This document shows, in pieces, positions 22,210 through 34,069 of a stretch of DNA of 64,000 bases. Source of the stretch: Cryptomeria japonica. Its lineage: Eukaryota > Streptophyta > Pinopsida > Cupressales > Cupressaceae. A program made the translations under genes and the position numbers. The notes under the pieces are model-generated. The model saw nothing but the letters and a program-made list of their open reading frames with translations, was not told the DNA's origin and made no database searches. Location: the NCBI RefSeq assembly GCF_030272615.1, contig NC_081406.1:113677783-113741782 (forward strand). Direction: 5' to 3'. The first letter of the stretch is position 1. Every line of letters begins with the position of its first letter.

Positions 22210-23819
22210 CCCTGCACCAGGGGTGAATCAATCTAGAGCTTTAAAATAGATTAATTAACTATACTACAACAATACTAAAAACACATCAATCATCAACACA
22301 TGAACACTAGATTTATGTGGAAAATCCAAACAAGGAAAAACCACAATGAGAAAAAATTTGTAATATGATAAAGATGATTACAAAGTTTTAGGCTTATTGC
22401 CAAGGAGCAAAATGCACCTAATAGAATTTCAAAACTAAGGCACACTACCTTAGAGCAAGATACAAGGACTTGCACAGCTGAACCACACTACTTCAGGGAA
22501 AGATCAAAATGTTGAGCTAAAGGACACACTGTAATTCAGCAATAGAAGAAATAATAGAAATGAAATGAGAAGGCATTTCCTGAACATGAGATTGTTCTTG
22601 GCCATCTATGTCAAGCGACCAACATCATGGAAAACATCTTTGACAACTATTACTGTCTTAGCAAACTATTTCACAAAATATATCACCTTCAAAGCTCTTC
22701 ACAAACTGACTTTTGCATGTATTTGCAATCTTAATTTTTTTTGCATATCATGTCCAAATCTATTTCTCATCAATTTCACACTCTATCCTAGAGCTCGCAT
22801 GAGTAGCAGAGTTGGCTTGGATTATGGGTTTTCTCCCCATTGGTCTCGAATTTGACTTTGAGGCTTGGGTTCACCCGATGCACATGGCTTACAGGCGGCT
22901 ATGTACATCCCTAGAGGACTAGTCTTACCTCAACTCGCCCCTTCTTGACCCCAACTTGGCAATATGTAAGACCAAGCTAAGGTGGGTTGGGCATTGGGTT
23001 GGGTCGCGGGGATACCTCTAGAGTAAAAAAAAGAAAAATCACTCTCTATCCCATACTCAGCTCATACATCCACACTCCTTAAATATAAGATATATTATCA
23101 AAAAACTAATTGAGGGTCGACCCCAATTGTAGTAAACAATATTGCATAAAATAAGCCACCTAGACCAAAAATACTCTAGGCGATCCACTCCCGAAGAAAG
23201 AGGGGACCCAAATACGTCATGACAAAACCTTCCCAAATGAATCCAACAATTTGCATGCTATCACATCCTCCAAATACATCATCAAAAATAATGTGTAGAT
23301 AGGCAATAAGGCTTGTCACCCAATTGGTCAAAAGACATCTTCTAATGTAAAATATACCATGTAGATCTCTACACACAAAGGTGAGACCCATAATAACCTT
23401 CTAACACATTCTTCAATGCATGTTTGGACCTAAGAGCATGATCCAATATAGAATAACTCAATCAGACAAACCGAACCATAACACAGCCGAATATTCCAAA
23501 CATAAGTCAACATAGCTCTCTTGTGAAATAGAAACACCACTAGAGAATCAAATTGATAATACTACACGAGTCACATAATCATATCCACTAAACCGCAACA
23601 TGAATTTCAACATATTCAGAGGCCACTTACTGTTAGAGAAGAGATACAATAAAATTCTATGATCAAAACCAATAAGTGTTGTTCCTTGCATATTGCAACA
23701 ACCAACACCAAAATATCAACTGCAACACCAAACACAAATAGGAACATATCCAAACCACAATCCATCCGGAGAACCGAATTTGACATCAATGACAACCATA
23801 CAAGGTCATGTTTCCAACA
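22210..23819 (-). repeat. Decayed copia 3' LTR, minus orientation
   Basis: Read on the minus strand it begins TGTTGGAAACATGACC directly after a polypurine tract (23820-23835) that follows the RNase H relic. Near its far end it has the strings usual for copia LTRs, a TTTTCC...GGATTTTCCACATAAATCTAGTG stretch (22310-22350) and GATTGATTCACCCC (22230). The far boundary is uncertain by tens of bases. A SINE is inserted in it. Confidence 0.6.
22789..23038 (+). mobile_element. tRNA-derived SINE with A-tail and target-site duplication
   Basis: A box-A match TAGCAGAGTTGG (22804-22815) and a box-B-like GGTCTCGAATTT (22842-22853) lie 38 bp apart, as in a tRNA-derived Pol III promoter. The body ends in TAAAAAAAAGAAAAA (23024-23038). 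Flanks repeat: TCACACTCTATCC (22776-22788) and TCACTCTCTATCC (23039-23051), 12 of 13 identical. Length about 250 bp. It lies inside the minus-strand copia LTR and so is younger than that element. Confidence 0.7.
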
Positions 23820-23835
23820 ATCTCCCTCTTTTTCA
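23820..23835 (-). promoter_or_regulatory. Polypurine tract of the copia relic
   Basis: On the minus strand AAAAAGAGGGAGAT lies immediately before the LTR start TGTTGGAAAC. This fits the plus-strand primer site and fixes the orientation. Confidence 0.65.
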
Positions 23836-24016
23836 TTGATGGCAACACTTGATCACATTAAATCATCTCTCTTCCTATCAACAATTCGCCCCTCCTTTGA
23901 CATCAAAGACAAAGGAAAAAACACAATATACTAACCTTGAGAGCAACAACAATATCAATCTAGTAGATATAGAATAAACTCTAAATATCTCCTTAGAAAT
24001 ATGCATCTAGTTAGAG

Positions 24017-24488
24017 AAAGGAGGAGCAATAACCCCTACTTTCTGTTTGAGATACTCAAAAGTATCATTTGCCAATGCCTTAGTGAAAATATCTACAACC
24101 TATTCTTTTGTAGAAATATACTCCAATATGACTTCCTTTTTTGTAACCTTTTCTCTTAAGAAATGATATTAGATTAAGATATGTTTAGTTCTTGAATGCA
24201 TCACTGGATTCTTTTAAATATTTATAGCACTAGTATTATCACACATAATAAGAATATCTTCATCATATACCACTCTAATATCCTTTTGAGCTTGTTTCAT
24301 CCACATAACCTGAGTACAACAAGATGTTGTTGCAATGTATTATGCTTCTGCAATAGATAGAGATACTAAATCATGCTTCTTACTTAACCAAGAAACCAAC
24401 CCGTCTCCTAGAAAAATGCACCACCTCTAGTACTTTTCCTATCATCAATATTTTCAACCCAATTAGCATCTATGTATGCTTTCAAGGT
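24017..24488 (-). pseudogene. copia pol relic: RNase H end
   Basis: The translated minus strand shows, in order, AYIDANWVEN, DDRKSTRGG, LVSWLSKKH, LSIAEA*YIATTSC, ILIMCDNTSAINI, KNPVMHSRTKHI and a terminal VVDIFTKAL. This is the classic Ty1/copia RNase H series, ending the Pol polyprotein. It is broken by one frameshift near 24410 and several stops (GAA to TAA in the AEAEY motif, CAG to TAG before VVDIFTKAL). The 5' part of pol is absent: homology stops at about 24488, where unrelated DNA begins. The polypurine tract and LTR follow at 23835. Confidence 0.88.
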
Positions 24489-24836
24489 AGTCCCACATTA
24501 ATGGTTCCCACTTTCGCCAACGAAGGAAATTGGAAAAAGTTGGGAAATTATTTTTGGGGGGGTTCAAACAAAGTAGGGTGGTTCGAGCGAGCCCCCCCTC
24601 AGGGTTCGATCGAACCCGCCATCGGACGTGAGTTTACTTGAACCATGAGTGGATTTTGGGTTCGTTTGAACCCCTTAAAAATTAATATTTTAAGGGGTTC
24701 GATCGAACCCCCCCTTCGCTCAAACCCAATTTGTAATTGGTTTTTTCAAACCTGCATAAATTTCGATTACGACAGTTAAACTGTCATTTTCCAACTAGTC
24801 TTTTTCTGTCCAGTGGGGGTTAGATCGAACCCGTAA
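24489..24836. repeat. Palindrome-rich segment with GGTTCGATCGAACC
   Basis: This short segment between the copia relic and the gypsy LTR has perfect palindromes at 24602-24617 and 24694-24711 (core GGGTTCGATCGAACCC) and a 23-bp inverted repeat (24658-24680 with 24688-24710, two mismatches, 7-nt loop). It may be part of a longer 5' LTR that the 3' LTR lacks, or a separate element; I cannot decide. Confidence 0.6.
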
Positions 24837-25618
24837 AATTGTCTTGTCTAATTAAATAAATATCTTTATTTATTTAATTATTTTAAGCCAAATTCTTCTA
24901 TTAATTAAATGAAGCTTTATTTATTTAATTAATTCATTAATCCTCTTCTAGCCTTATTTCTCATTTAAATAAATACTTTTATTTATTTAATTTATCCCTT
25001 TCCTAAATTAAATAAATACTTTTATTTATTTAATTGATCCCACTTCTTCTATTTATTTATTTAATTAATTCATTAGCCTTTTCTACCTATGACACATGTC
25101 ATTCATCTCTTAATTCCTACACTACCTACCCTCTCGTTATTTTCTTATTTCCTCTACCTACCCTCTAATCATAGCCGACCATTTATCTTTTACACCTCTT
25201 AATCTTATCCCTCCATTTCTTATAGTGTCTTCTATATAAGGAGATGCTTCCTTCATTATCAACCCCAATCAATCTATTCAATCATTCTAATCGATCTTGG
25301 AATCCTTCTAGCATTCAAACTTTCATATGCGATCTAGCTATCAACCACATTTCTGTTCTTTGTTGAGCTCTTGTGCACACATAAAATCTGAGAGCAAATA
25401 TATCAAGCAAGATCAATGGAGATAGGAAGAATGGAGATTCAAACCCTATTGGACATGTGACGGTATAATCTTTGTGATTTCATTTGATTTGCATTGTCTT
25501 AGGTAATCTTCATATGTTATGGTGGATCTTTGTTGTTGTTAGGCTAGGGTTTCGTGGTTGAATTCATTTAGTTTTTCAATATTGTTCCATTTTCCATTTT
25601 CCATTTTCACCATAAACA
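24837..25618 (+). repeat. 5' LTR of family B
   Basis: It aligns with 36957-37746 from AAATTGTC to the end ACCATAAACA. The first roughly 12 bases of the 3' LTR (TGTAGACACCTG) have no match here, so the true start is uncertain. It contains a run of AT hairpins (24850-25075) and a TATA box at 25233. Confidence 0.8.
25233..25240 (+). promoter_or_regulatory. TATA box in family B LTR
   Basis: TATATAAG lies about 385 bp before the LTR end. The same sequence stands at 37369-37376 in the 3' LTR. Confidence 0.5.
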
Positions 25619-28169
25619 TTTTGGCATGCCCCGTGGGACATGGATTTTTGTTAGATTTGTGGTTTTTGCATTTTTTCCTAACCATATATTGTTGTTTTGT
25701 AAAACAATTTGGAGAATAACCTTGTGCAGCTAGGGTTTTGGACACAAGATCAAGATCTTGGAGAGATTTGATCCAATCTCACAAAAAACTTGGAATTTTT
25801 GCATCAAATTGTTTTTGCGGGTTTGGGACAGTATCATGAGCTCGCAATCCAAAATTCAAATTTTTTGGAGCATATTTGAATTTTCTATGAATTTTTTATG
25901 AATTTTTCATAAAAAAATTAATTTTGAGAGCAAATGAGCGAATTTTTTGGATTTTCTTATATTTTTGGAAATCTCTCTGATTTATACACAGGCTCTATTC
26001 TTTGTGATTTTAATTTTGATGCTAATATTTCCTCAAAAATTAGATCTTTAAAAATTAGGGTTTTTCATTATTTTGATCATATCTCACAAATGGCTTTGCA
26101 TTTTGGCATCAAATGTTTTTTATAGGTCAAGAACATTATCAAAGGTGCTCAGTAAAAAAATCTGATTTTTTTGAGCATATTTGAAATTTCTATGAATTGT
26201 TTATGTATTTTCATAAACAATTAATTTTGAGAGTAAATTAGTGAATTTTATGGTTTTTCTTATATTTTTGGAAAGCTCTCTAATTTATACACAAGTTCTA
26301 TTGTTTGTGATTTTAATTTTGAAGAAAAATATTTCCTAAAAAATCGGATCTTTAAACATTAGGGTTTTGCATTATTTTTCTCATAGCTTACAAACTGCTT
26401 GTAATTTTTGCAGGAATATTTTTATGCAGGTTTGGAAGACCATCAAGAGTGTCTAGTCAAAAATTAAGATTTTTTGGATCAATTTTGTATTTTATATGAA
26501 TTTTTTATGATTTTTCATAAAAAATTAAATTTTGGAGAAAATTAGCAGATTTTTATGGATTTTCTTACATTTCTGGAAATTTATTGAAATTTTACTTGTG
26601 GTCTTTTTTAATGATGAATCAGATCTTTGAATTGGTCAAAAAAACGCATTGTTGAAGGCCCCTATTTCACAAAGTCTTTTGGATCTAAAATTTACCTAAC
26701 TTGTGTGCTTGCAAGAGGGGTATTATTGCAAAACTACTAACAAATATTTGTTCTAGAATTTTGGTAATGTTTTTTTTTTCTTTTCATTGTGTGCCTTGTT
26801 TTCATAGATTAGCAAACACTTCAATTGGTGCACTAAAATTGAACTAGTGTCTTTTGTGTCTTGGGCAATAGGCTCTTTTTGTTTAATCTCTAGAGGGCCT
26901 GTCTCCCTGTGTGGTCATTAAGACTACTAGTGAGGAGAGAATGACCCAAGTGGTAGTGAGGAAAACCCACCTCTTTCGAACCACTATAAATAAACTGTAT
27001 CCATGGTGAAAGCCATGGGTAACATGTGCTGATTAGTTCATACCGACACTATGTCTCCCCATAAACCTGTTTGATCAAATTTATTTGATCAGTTGTAGGG
27101 CGTAACCCCTATTGGTTAGGAGCCTTCTATATTTATAGAGCTAAAAGTGCTGCATGTATGGCCACACGAGCGGATGCCCTTACTAGCACCTTTTTGTTTT
27201 AGAAAGCCAAAATCCTTCTAGTTGTTGGGGCAGGAGGTCGGACCTCTGGAGCGGTCCACACACATACGACTCTTAGTAGAGATACAAAGTTCACCATGGG
27301 GAGTTTTCATGGGGACTGATGCTTGGCTGCCCCAGAGAAGTGAGTGTCAAGGGTGGAGAAAGTGGGGTCAAGCATCTAAGTATTTGCCCTGAATAATGTA
27401 GCCTCGAGGGAAACCCCATGTGGGATCAACAACTATTGTCCTGGCCAACCATAAGAATTGTCTTCTTTTAAAACATTCAAACATTCAATATCAAACATCA
27501 AAAACATTGTGTCTTTTGTGTCTTCAAGTGTATGCAATTTTTTTTTTCATCAAACACACTTTCTTTGGAGTCATTTTTGAGTCCATACACTTGCAACCAT
27601 TGAGTCTTCATCAACATTGTGTCCTCTTGTCATGAAAAACAATAAAAAAAAATTAGATTTGGTCACAATAAACAACTTCACAAATTGGAAAAATTTACAG
27701 TCCAACAAACAAGAGCAATCAGTTTCAGAATTCTCGAGCTTCTTAGGTTATTTCTCTGGGTTTTCATCTAGCATTCAACCTATCTTTGGGTCTCAAAAAA
27801 TCCATCATTGCTTTACATCTTGCATTACACTCACATTTGTCTAAATTTGAGTTAAAAGGTCACATACTTGTCCTCATCATACTTTGTCAACACACTACAT
27901 ACAACAACATTTTGCTAAGTGGTCCCTCATCAAGGTCTATCACCTTTGGGTCTCATTTGGTATTACATAGAGTCAAGGTCAACTTACTTCATCAAGAGAA
28001 ACTATCATCTCTTTGGAAGCCACACCTACTCTACTACATACATACTTTGTCTTACACTTTGGACATTGCAAGTAAACCTTTGATTCATTTACATTCCATC
28101 CAACTCTTGGTCTTTCATACTCTTTTCCATTTTCATCTAGTTTCCCACATCTTGGTCAATAACTAGTTC
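25619..28169 (+). other. Long leader of family B
   Basis: It starts TTTTGGCATGCCCCGTGGGA, the probable primer-binding site region by position and by likeness to the TGGCGCC...GTGGGG sites of related elements; I cannot assign the tRNA. 25740-26640 is a threefold tandem repeat. 26880-27420 is GC-richer with many short inverted matches (for example GGTCGGACCTCTGGAGCGGTCC near 27238) and looks like structured RNA. No gene is seen before 28170. Confidence 0.5.
25740..26640 (+). repeat. Three tandem units of about 305 bp in the leader
   Basis: The string GAGCATATTTGAA with following ATGAATTTTTTATG recurs at about 25867 and 26175, and as a diverged copy near 26478. Accompanying blocks such as CTTATATTTTTGGAAA and TTAGATCTTTAAA-ATTAGGGTTTT recur at the same spacing. 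Confidence 0.7.
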
Positions 28170-30354
28170 ATGGTTGAAACTCATTCCCAAGAATTTAGGA
28201 GAGAAATTAAAGAGGCTCAAGAGTTTGCAAACATGAGTGCCTATGAGTATGACAACGATGGATTTTTCAATTATGATCATACCACATTACCTGACATGGA
28301 TGCCTATAGAAACATTCCAAATGTTGAGAACATGGACATTACAAACAACAATGATACACACAATGACAATATGGACAACTTTTCTGTACATTGAACAGAA
28401 GTGGAAGACTCCATTATGGATCCTCATTTCAATCAATTGGTTGAAGAAATAATGAGGAGAGATAGATAATATTTCTTACAAGTAATGGTGCAAAGTGGAG
28501 CCAAGATTCCTCATGATTTTGACATGTCTCAAATAATGGAAAATCAACCTCTGCAACAACCTCACCTCAACATGGATCAAAGGAGGCCTAATAGTGGAGG
28601 CAATAGAGGACCACATCTTGTGCCTAAATCACCATCATCTTTGTTTCAAAAACCTAAGGTCCCACATACACATGGTCAAGCATATGATACTCACCTTCTA
28701 AGACCATTATGGAAGTCTTATGCTGAAAAATATACTCAATCACATACCAATGTTAAAGACCAACCACCAAAGCAATTGGATATCCAAAGGCATGCTCAAA
28801 ATTTGGACACAAGGAAACTCCGCATCAAATTTGGGGGGAACACACTAGAACAAACTCATGACATGCCTGTAGAGTATGGTATACATGGGCAAAACAGATA
28901 TTCCATTCCTCATCATGACTCTATACCAAGTGGTCCTTATACGCAACATCATTATATACCTCCTCCATATGAACATGTGTATGATCAATACCATCCATAT
29001 ATGCAACATGCTCCTCCTCCACCTAGTGGTTTAGGCATGGGGTATGGTCCAAGAAGTTGATCTCCACCTAAGAACAATTTGGAGCATAAAATTAAGGATT
29101 TACAAAAGAAAATGGAGGACATAAATAAACCAAAGCTAGCTTACACAATGAGAGACATATGTCCCTATCCATTTGACAAAATAATTCCAATGCCTTCTTT
29201 TCCTACACATTTCATGACACCTAAGTTCGATAAGTACAAAGGCAAAGGAGACCCTAAGGCACATATAAGACAATTTTTCATAGCTTGCATTGAGGTAGCA
29301 ACATAAGAGACATATTTGATGAGATTACTCCCACAAAGCTTAGGTGATCAAGCTATGGAATGGTTCTCCCAACTCCCACCTGGAATCAAGTGGTGGGGTG
29401 ACTTAGCAGAGGATTTTATCCAACATTTATCATACAACATAAAGACAACCATATCTGTCACTACTTTGTGCAACACCAAGAAAAAGGATGGAGAGTCTTT
29501 TTCATCCTTTTGGCAAAGATGGAGGAATCTAGCCAGCAGATGCTCTTGTGAAATTACACAAAAAAAAATGGTAGAGATGTTCACCCAGAATGTCAACAAA
29601 GACATTGGTTATGACTTAAGAAAAGCTTGTTAGAAAAGCTTGTTTGTCCACCTTCAAGGATGTCATTTAAAATGGCTTAGCAATAGAGAAGGTCCTAATT
29701 GAGCAAGGCATCATCAAGATATTCAAAAAAAACAAAGAGGACTTTAAAGGAAAAGACAAGCCAAGATTTTGGAACAAGAAAAAGAGCATAGTCAATGATG
29801 GTGTTGTTGATGCTAATACAGTGCGACCCAAAATCATCCTTTTTGGATCAAATTCTACAAACAATCAAGTTAATACTCAAACAACTTCCAAATCATGAAG
29901 GGAGTACACCCCATTGGGAGAACCACTTGAGTTAGCTTTCAAGAAGCTAGTGGCAAACAAAATAATAACAATTCCTAACAATCCTCCATACGAACCAAAG
30001 GTCAAACCAAATTGGTGGAATGATGATGAGTACTGTGAGTATCACAAGAGCAAGGGACATAAAACAGAAAATTTTCATCGGCTAAAGAACATCATACAAG
30101 ATCTTATTGATAGAGGTGATATTGAGATCGAAGGACATTCATCCAATCAAGAACATGAGATGTTTAAGGAACCATTCCCTAAACATGACAAGGGAAAAGA
30201 CAAAGCTACAGATGAGCAGAACAACTATACCAGAGCATCCTATAACTATGATTCAACTGTCAATCACATTTGGATGGACAATTATGTCTCTACCATTATC
30301 ATCAAGGACAAAACACCTGAAAATTCTACCCAAAGACCCAAGGTTGTCCTATAA
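28170..30354 (+). pseudogene. gag of family B, interrupted
   Basis: One frame runs 28170-29633 with stops at 28392, 29058, 29304 and 29631. A second frame carries on at 29914-30354. The N-terminal part is Asp/Asn- and then Pro/His-rich. 29079-29633 matches the retrotransposon gag capsid family in pattern (FDKYKGKGDPKAHIRQF, AMEWFSQLPPG, FSSFWQRWRNLA). The later part has CEYHKSKGHKTENFHRL, the zinc-finger-like motif seen in Tat and Athila gags, with its last Cys changed to Phe, followed by LIDRGDIEIEG. The product would form the particle core; it is not functional here. Confidence 0.8.
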
Positions 30355-30530
30355 GGCATTGGATCTTCTTCCAAACCTACCTCTGAATGTAATGTTACAA
30401 CTCATCGAGGTAAATTCACTTTGCAAGGTGCTCCAGCTAAAAACACCGCTTCCTCATCAACCAAACCTGAGTATGACCTTGTAGAATGGTTAGGGAAGAC
30501 ACCCACGCTTATCTCCATCCTTGAAATTTT

Positions 30531-31109
30531 ATGCATATCCCCGCACATAAGGCCATTCTTGACAAAAATTTGAGAGACACTTGTGTCCCCACTGATCTGA
30601 ACATGGACCAGTTTCAAGCCATGGTGGGATACCTTTCCGTTTCATACTCCCTTACATTCACAAAAGTTGATGATGCCTCCGTAAGACAACCACTTAATGC
30701 ACCTTTACACAATGAAGCCTTCCTACACAAACATCAAATAAAATGAGTCCTGATAGATGGAGGAGCAGGTTTGAACATTTGTACATTGAACACTATTAAG
30801 CAATTGGGATATTCTGAAAAGGTTGTGAATTCTACACATGTAATCACCATCAAAGCATATGATGATGAAGAGCGTTCATCCAAAGGCACAATCACCTTAC
30901 CTCTCAGAGTAGGGCCAGTTACAAAGGATGTGGTTTGTCAAGTCCTAGACCTAGATCTCACATACAACATATTGCTAGGACGTCCATGGATTCATGAGAT
31001 GAGTGTAGTACCATCTACATATCATCGATGTATCAAGTTTCCACACAATGGAGTTGAAGTGACTATCAAAGCTGACCCAAATCCATTCATATATTGCAAT
31101 AATCTATAA
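30531..31109 (+). pseudogene. Aspartic protease of family B, interrupted
   Basis: After about 70 codons of linker and a TGA at 30744 (probably from CGA), the frame reads VLIDGGAGLNICTLNTI, the active-site loop of the plant gypsy protease with DGG in place of DTG/DSG. Later comes LDLTYNILLGRPWIHEM, the usual second hallmark. A TAA ends it at 31107. Its job in an active element is to cut the Gag-Pol polyprotein. Confidence 0.82.
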
Positions 31110-31325
31110 CCTAGATCAAAAATAACAATACCAGTCAATTGAGAGGTTGTTCCTTCATCAGCATATGTTGATCCTGAATCCTTGAAAGCTTCTACATCAA
31201 AACAAGAAGAGATCAAAGAAACGTTCAAGACTAAAGACATGGGATGTGGTGAGTATATCTTTCATGTTGATCAACTCTCACTATCTCCTAAGGTATTCAT
31301 TTGACAAGAACAACCTACACACAAT

Positions 31326-32312
31326 TTGCAATGCCAAGGAATTGGGTGTGGACCACCTAGTGTTATGGCCACTAAGTCTAAATGCAAATCTCCTCTAGTG
31401 GTGAAAGCAAATCTTGATATCAATAGTCCTAAGCATGGTTCCAACAAAGAATCTATTGAGTGTATTGCCATCCCTCTTGAGAACTCATATAACTTTACCA
31501 TTTCATCTATTCATTCCATTTCCACTCCTCTACTCGACTTGGATCAACAAGAATCACAAAATCCCTTACTCATTAGGGATCAAGAATCAAGCTTTGAAAA
31601 GAAAAATCTAAAAGTCAAAAATAAAGAGAATTCCTTTAGTCCAAATCAAAATCAAAAGCTATTGGACTCTACAAAAATCAAAGTCAAGGATAAAAATCCT
31701 ATGAAAGAAAAAGAACAAGAGTTGATCTTCCCTAATATAAAAATAACTGGGGGCAAAAGTTCTACAATTTTAAGTCAAAAATCATACTTGTTGATCCTAA
31801 GTCTCCATCATGCTATCCTACTTTCTCTTCTTTTAGCAATTATAAGCCTTCATCACTCATCCACTTGTTCCACACATCCATTCTATTTTGGCGATACATC
31901 ATGGACCTTTAATGGAGCTTACTCAAAGGACTTTGTTATTAGGGATGCCCAAACTTCTTTAGGTGACACGCATATGGGCCTACGTAGTTCACACACTAGT
32001 AATTCTATCTCATTTCCTTCATCAAGGAAGACAATCAAGGGAGCAACACATCATTCAGTCCAGCAAGGAATGAGTCGTAGTTACAATCATAAGGTAAAGC
32101 CTCGCATATTTGAGGTGGGTGACTTAGTTCTTGGAGAAAATCCTAAAAATCAGCAAAAGAGACAAAAGAAGGGAAAGTTCGAACCAAATTGGCTTGGTCC
32201 TTACATCATTACAACAACCTATGGATCCAGTGCATATCAACTCTCAACCCTAGATGGTGAACCTTTGGAGGATCCTATCAACAACATGCACCTTCGCCAG
32301 TTTTACACATAG
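31326..32312 (+). pseudogene. Integrase C-terminal tail joined to unrelated sequence
   Basis: The open frame is 328 codons, in the same frame as the protease. Only the last 80 residues (from about 32070) are recognisable: VKPRIFEVGDLVLGE, KFEPNWLGPYIITTTYG and a final MHLRQFY. This is the GPY-type end of a Ty3/gypsy integrase. The preceding Ser/Lys-rich 245 residues match no Pol domain. RT, RNase H and the integrase zinc finger and catalytic core would normally need about 3 kb between protease and this tail; under 1 kb is present. I read this as an internal deletion or replacement. Confidence 0.75.
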
Positions 32313-34060
32313 CTCTTCAGAATATCCTAATTTAAAAAAACAAAAAAATTCAAAAATACAAAAAAATCATAAACATAAAAAATCGTTACTTAGTGAAAAC
32401 TTGACAAATAGGTGCCTTGTGACACAAAAAAATTGGAAAATAGAAAAACATTTTGTCCAACGGTGAAAACCACTTCGGTGGCGCCTTGGGCAAGTACCAT
32501 GGTGAAAACCGGGTTACCGGCACCATGTGTAGAGACATTGCTCCTCATTCCTTCAAGATTAAATCTCATCCTTCACTTTGCACACAATCATAGCCTATCC
32601 ATCCATAATAAACTTACCCATTCCCATCATGGCTTGTTATTGATCTACCTAAGATTGGTTAGTCATTCATAATCAACCTTCCTTTTCACCCCTTTCCATC
32701 CATAATAAATCAGCTCCTATCTGTGGCTAAGGCAAATCCTACGTCTAGTGATGGGTGTGGAACTAAGAGCATCACACATTCTGAGGAGTACAATTTCTTC
32801 CAATTTTCTTTAGTCTATCTGTGCACAATCCATAATAAAGCAACATTTGTATCACCAATCCGCAATAAAGTATCGGTTTCATGGATTCATTCAGTTTTAG
32901 ATGAGACACAACAGCAATGTGCTTCAACAAATCAAATCTTTCAACATTCAAACAACATTATGGTTCAGTGCTATCTATCCTTTTGTGAAAGTAAACATTG
33001 TGACCACAATCAAATAGACTTATACAATTGACAAGAGACACTAAACTTGAGGACTACAGTGGATGTTGGTGTTGAGTCTTGGTTTTCTTTTGATTTTTAT
33101 CTTTTTGGTGACATGTCTTTTAGCTTTTCTAGGATGTCTCTGACTAGAGATTTTATCTCCAGAATGTATTTGACTAGAAAGGCAAGGATGGGGTATCGTC
33201 ACCTATTTTTCTTTGTTGTCTATGGATTGTCTCTTAGTAATGCTATGATTTGTCCAAGGATATGAGGACACTGAGAGTCTAGTATGAACTGGGGCATTCC
33301 TTTTTTGTGACTGTCTGATCTCCATGCAAACAGGTACAATGACTTTCTGGGTTGAACATATATCTGGATTGTCATAACCCATTTTCCATAATAAAGCTCA
33401 ATGATGATAAAGCACAAGAAGATCTTTCACTTCCATATCTTCTATCTTTCATCGCCCTTTCTTGACTGACCTCCATAGTCCTTCTTGTGTCCGTGTAGCC
33501 TACTATCACATGACTGAGTATAATGACACCAAAAATATTTGCATCTCATGTAGTTGCACCTGCATTACCACATATTAGCATTTCATACATACATATAGAT
33601 ATCACAATTACATCACATCCTACACACAACACATATTAGCACATTTTACATTTTCATCATGCAAATAACTATTTGCATCATCATATTCATCTGCATTTTA
33701 TCCATTCACATTTGCATTTGTATAACATAAAAACATAAAAGAACAAAAATATTGCATTGCATCATCTACATATTTGCATCCATATCATAAGCATCATATA
33801 GAAACATGCATCACATAGAAACATACATCACATAGGTACACATGCATATAGCTTCCACAAAGATGAATCATCTCTTATATATATATCAAAGTCATGAGTG
33901 TGATGATACAATAATGTCAAAATACATATGGCTACAATCACTCGAAGGTGTCATCATACAAAATGGTACAAAAATTATACATAAGGAGCCCTCTAAGGCT
34001 ATGATGAACTCCCTCCCTCAGAGCCACCTAGCCTCGATGGAGTCTGAGCCCTGGAAGGAC
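32313..34060 (+). other. Family B region after pol, no gene seen
   Basis: Short ORFs only. 32460-32530 has the GGTGAAAACC string twice. 33540-33850 is a low-complexity stretch rich in CAT, GCAT and ACATA words (for example CATCACATAGAAACAT twice near 33805). I see no protein or RNA gene. Confidence 0.5.
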
Positions 34061-34069
34061 CCACCCTAA

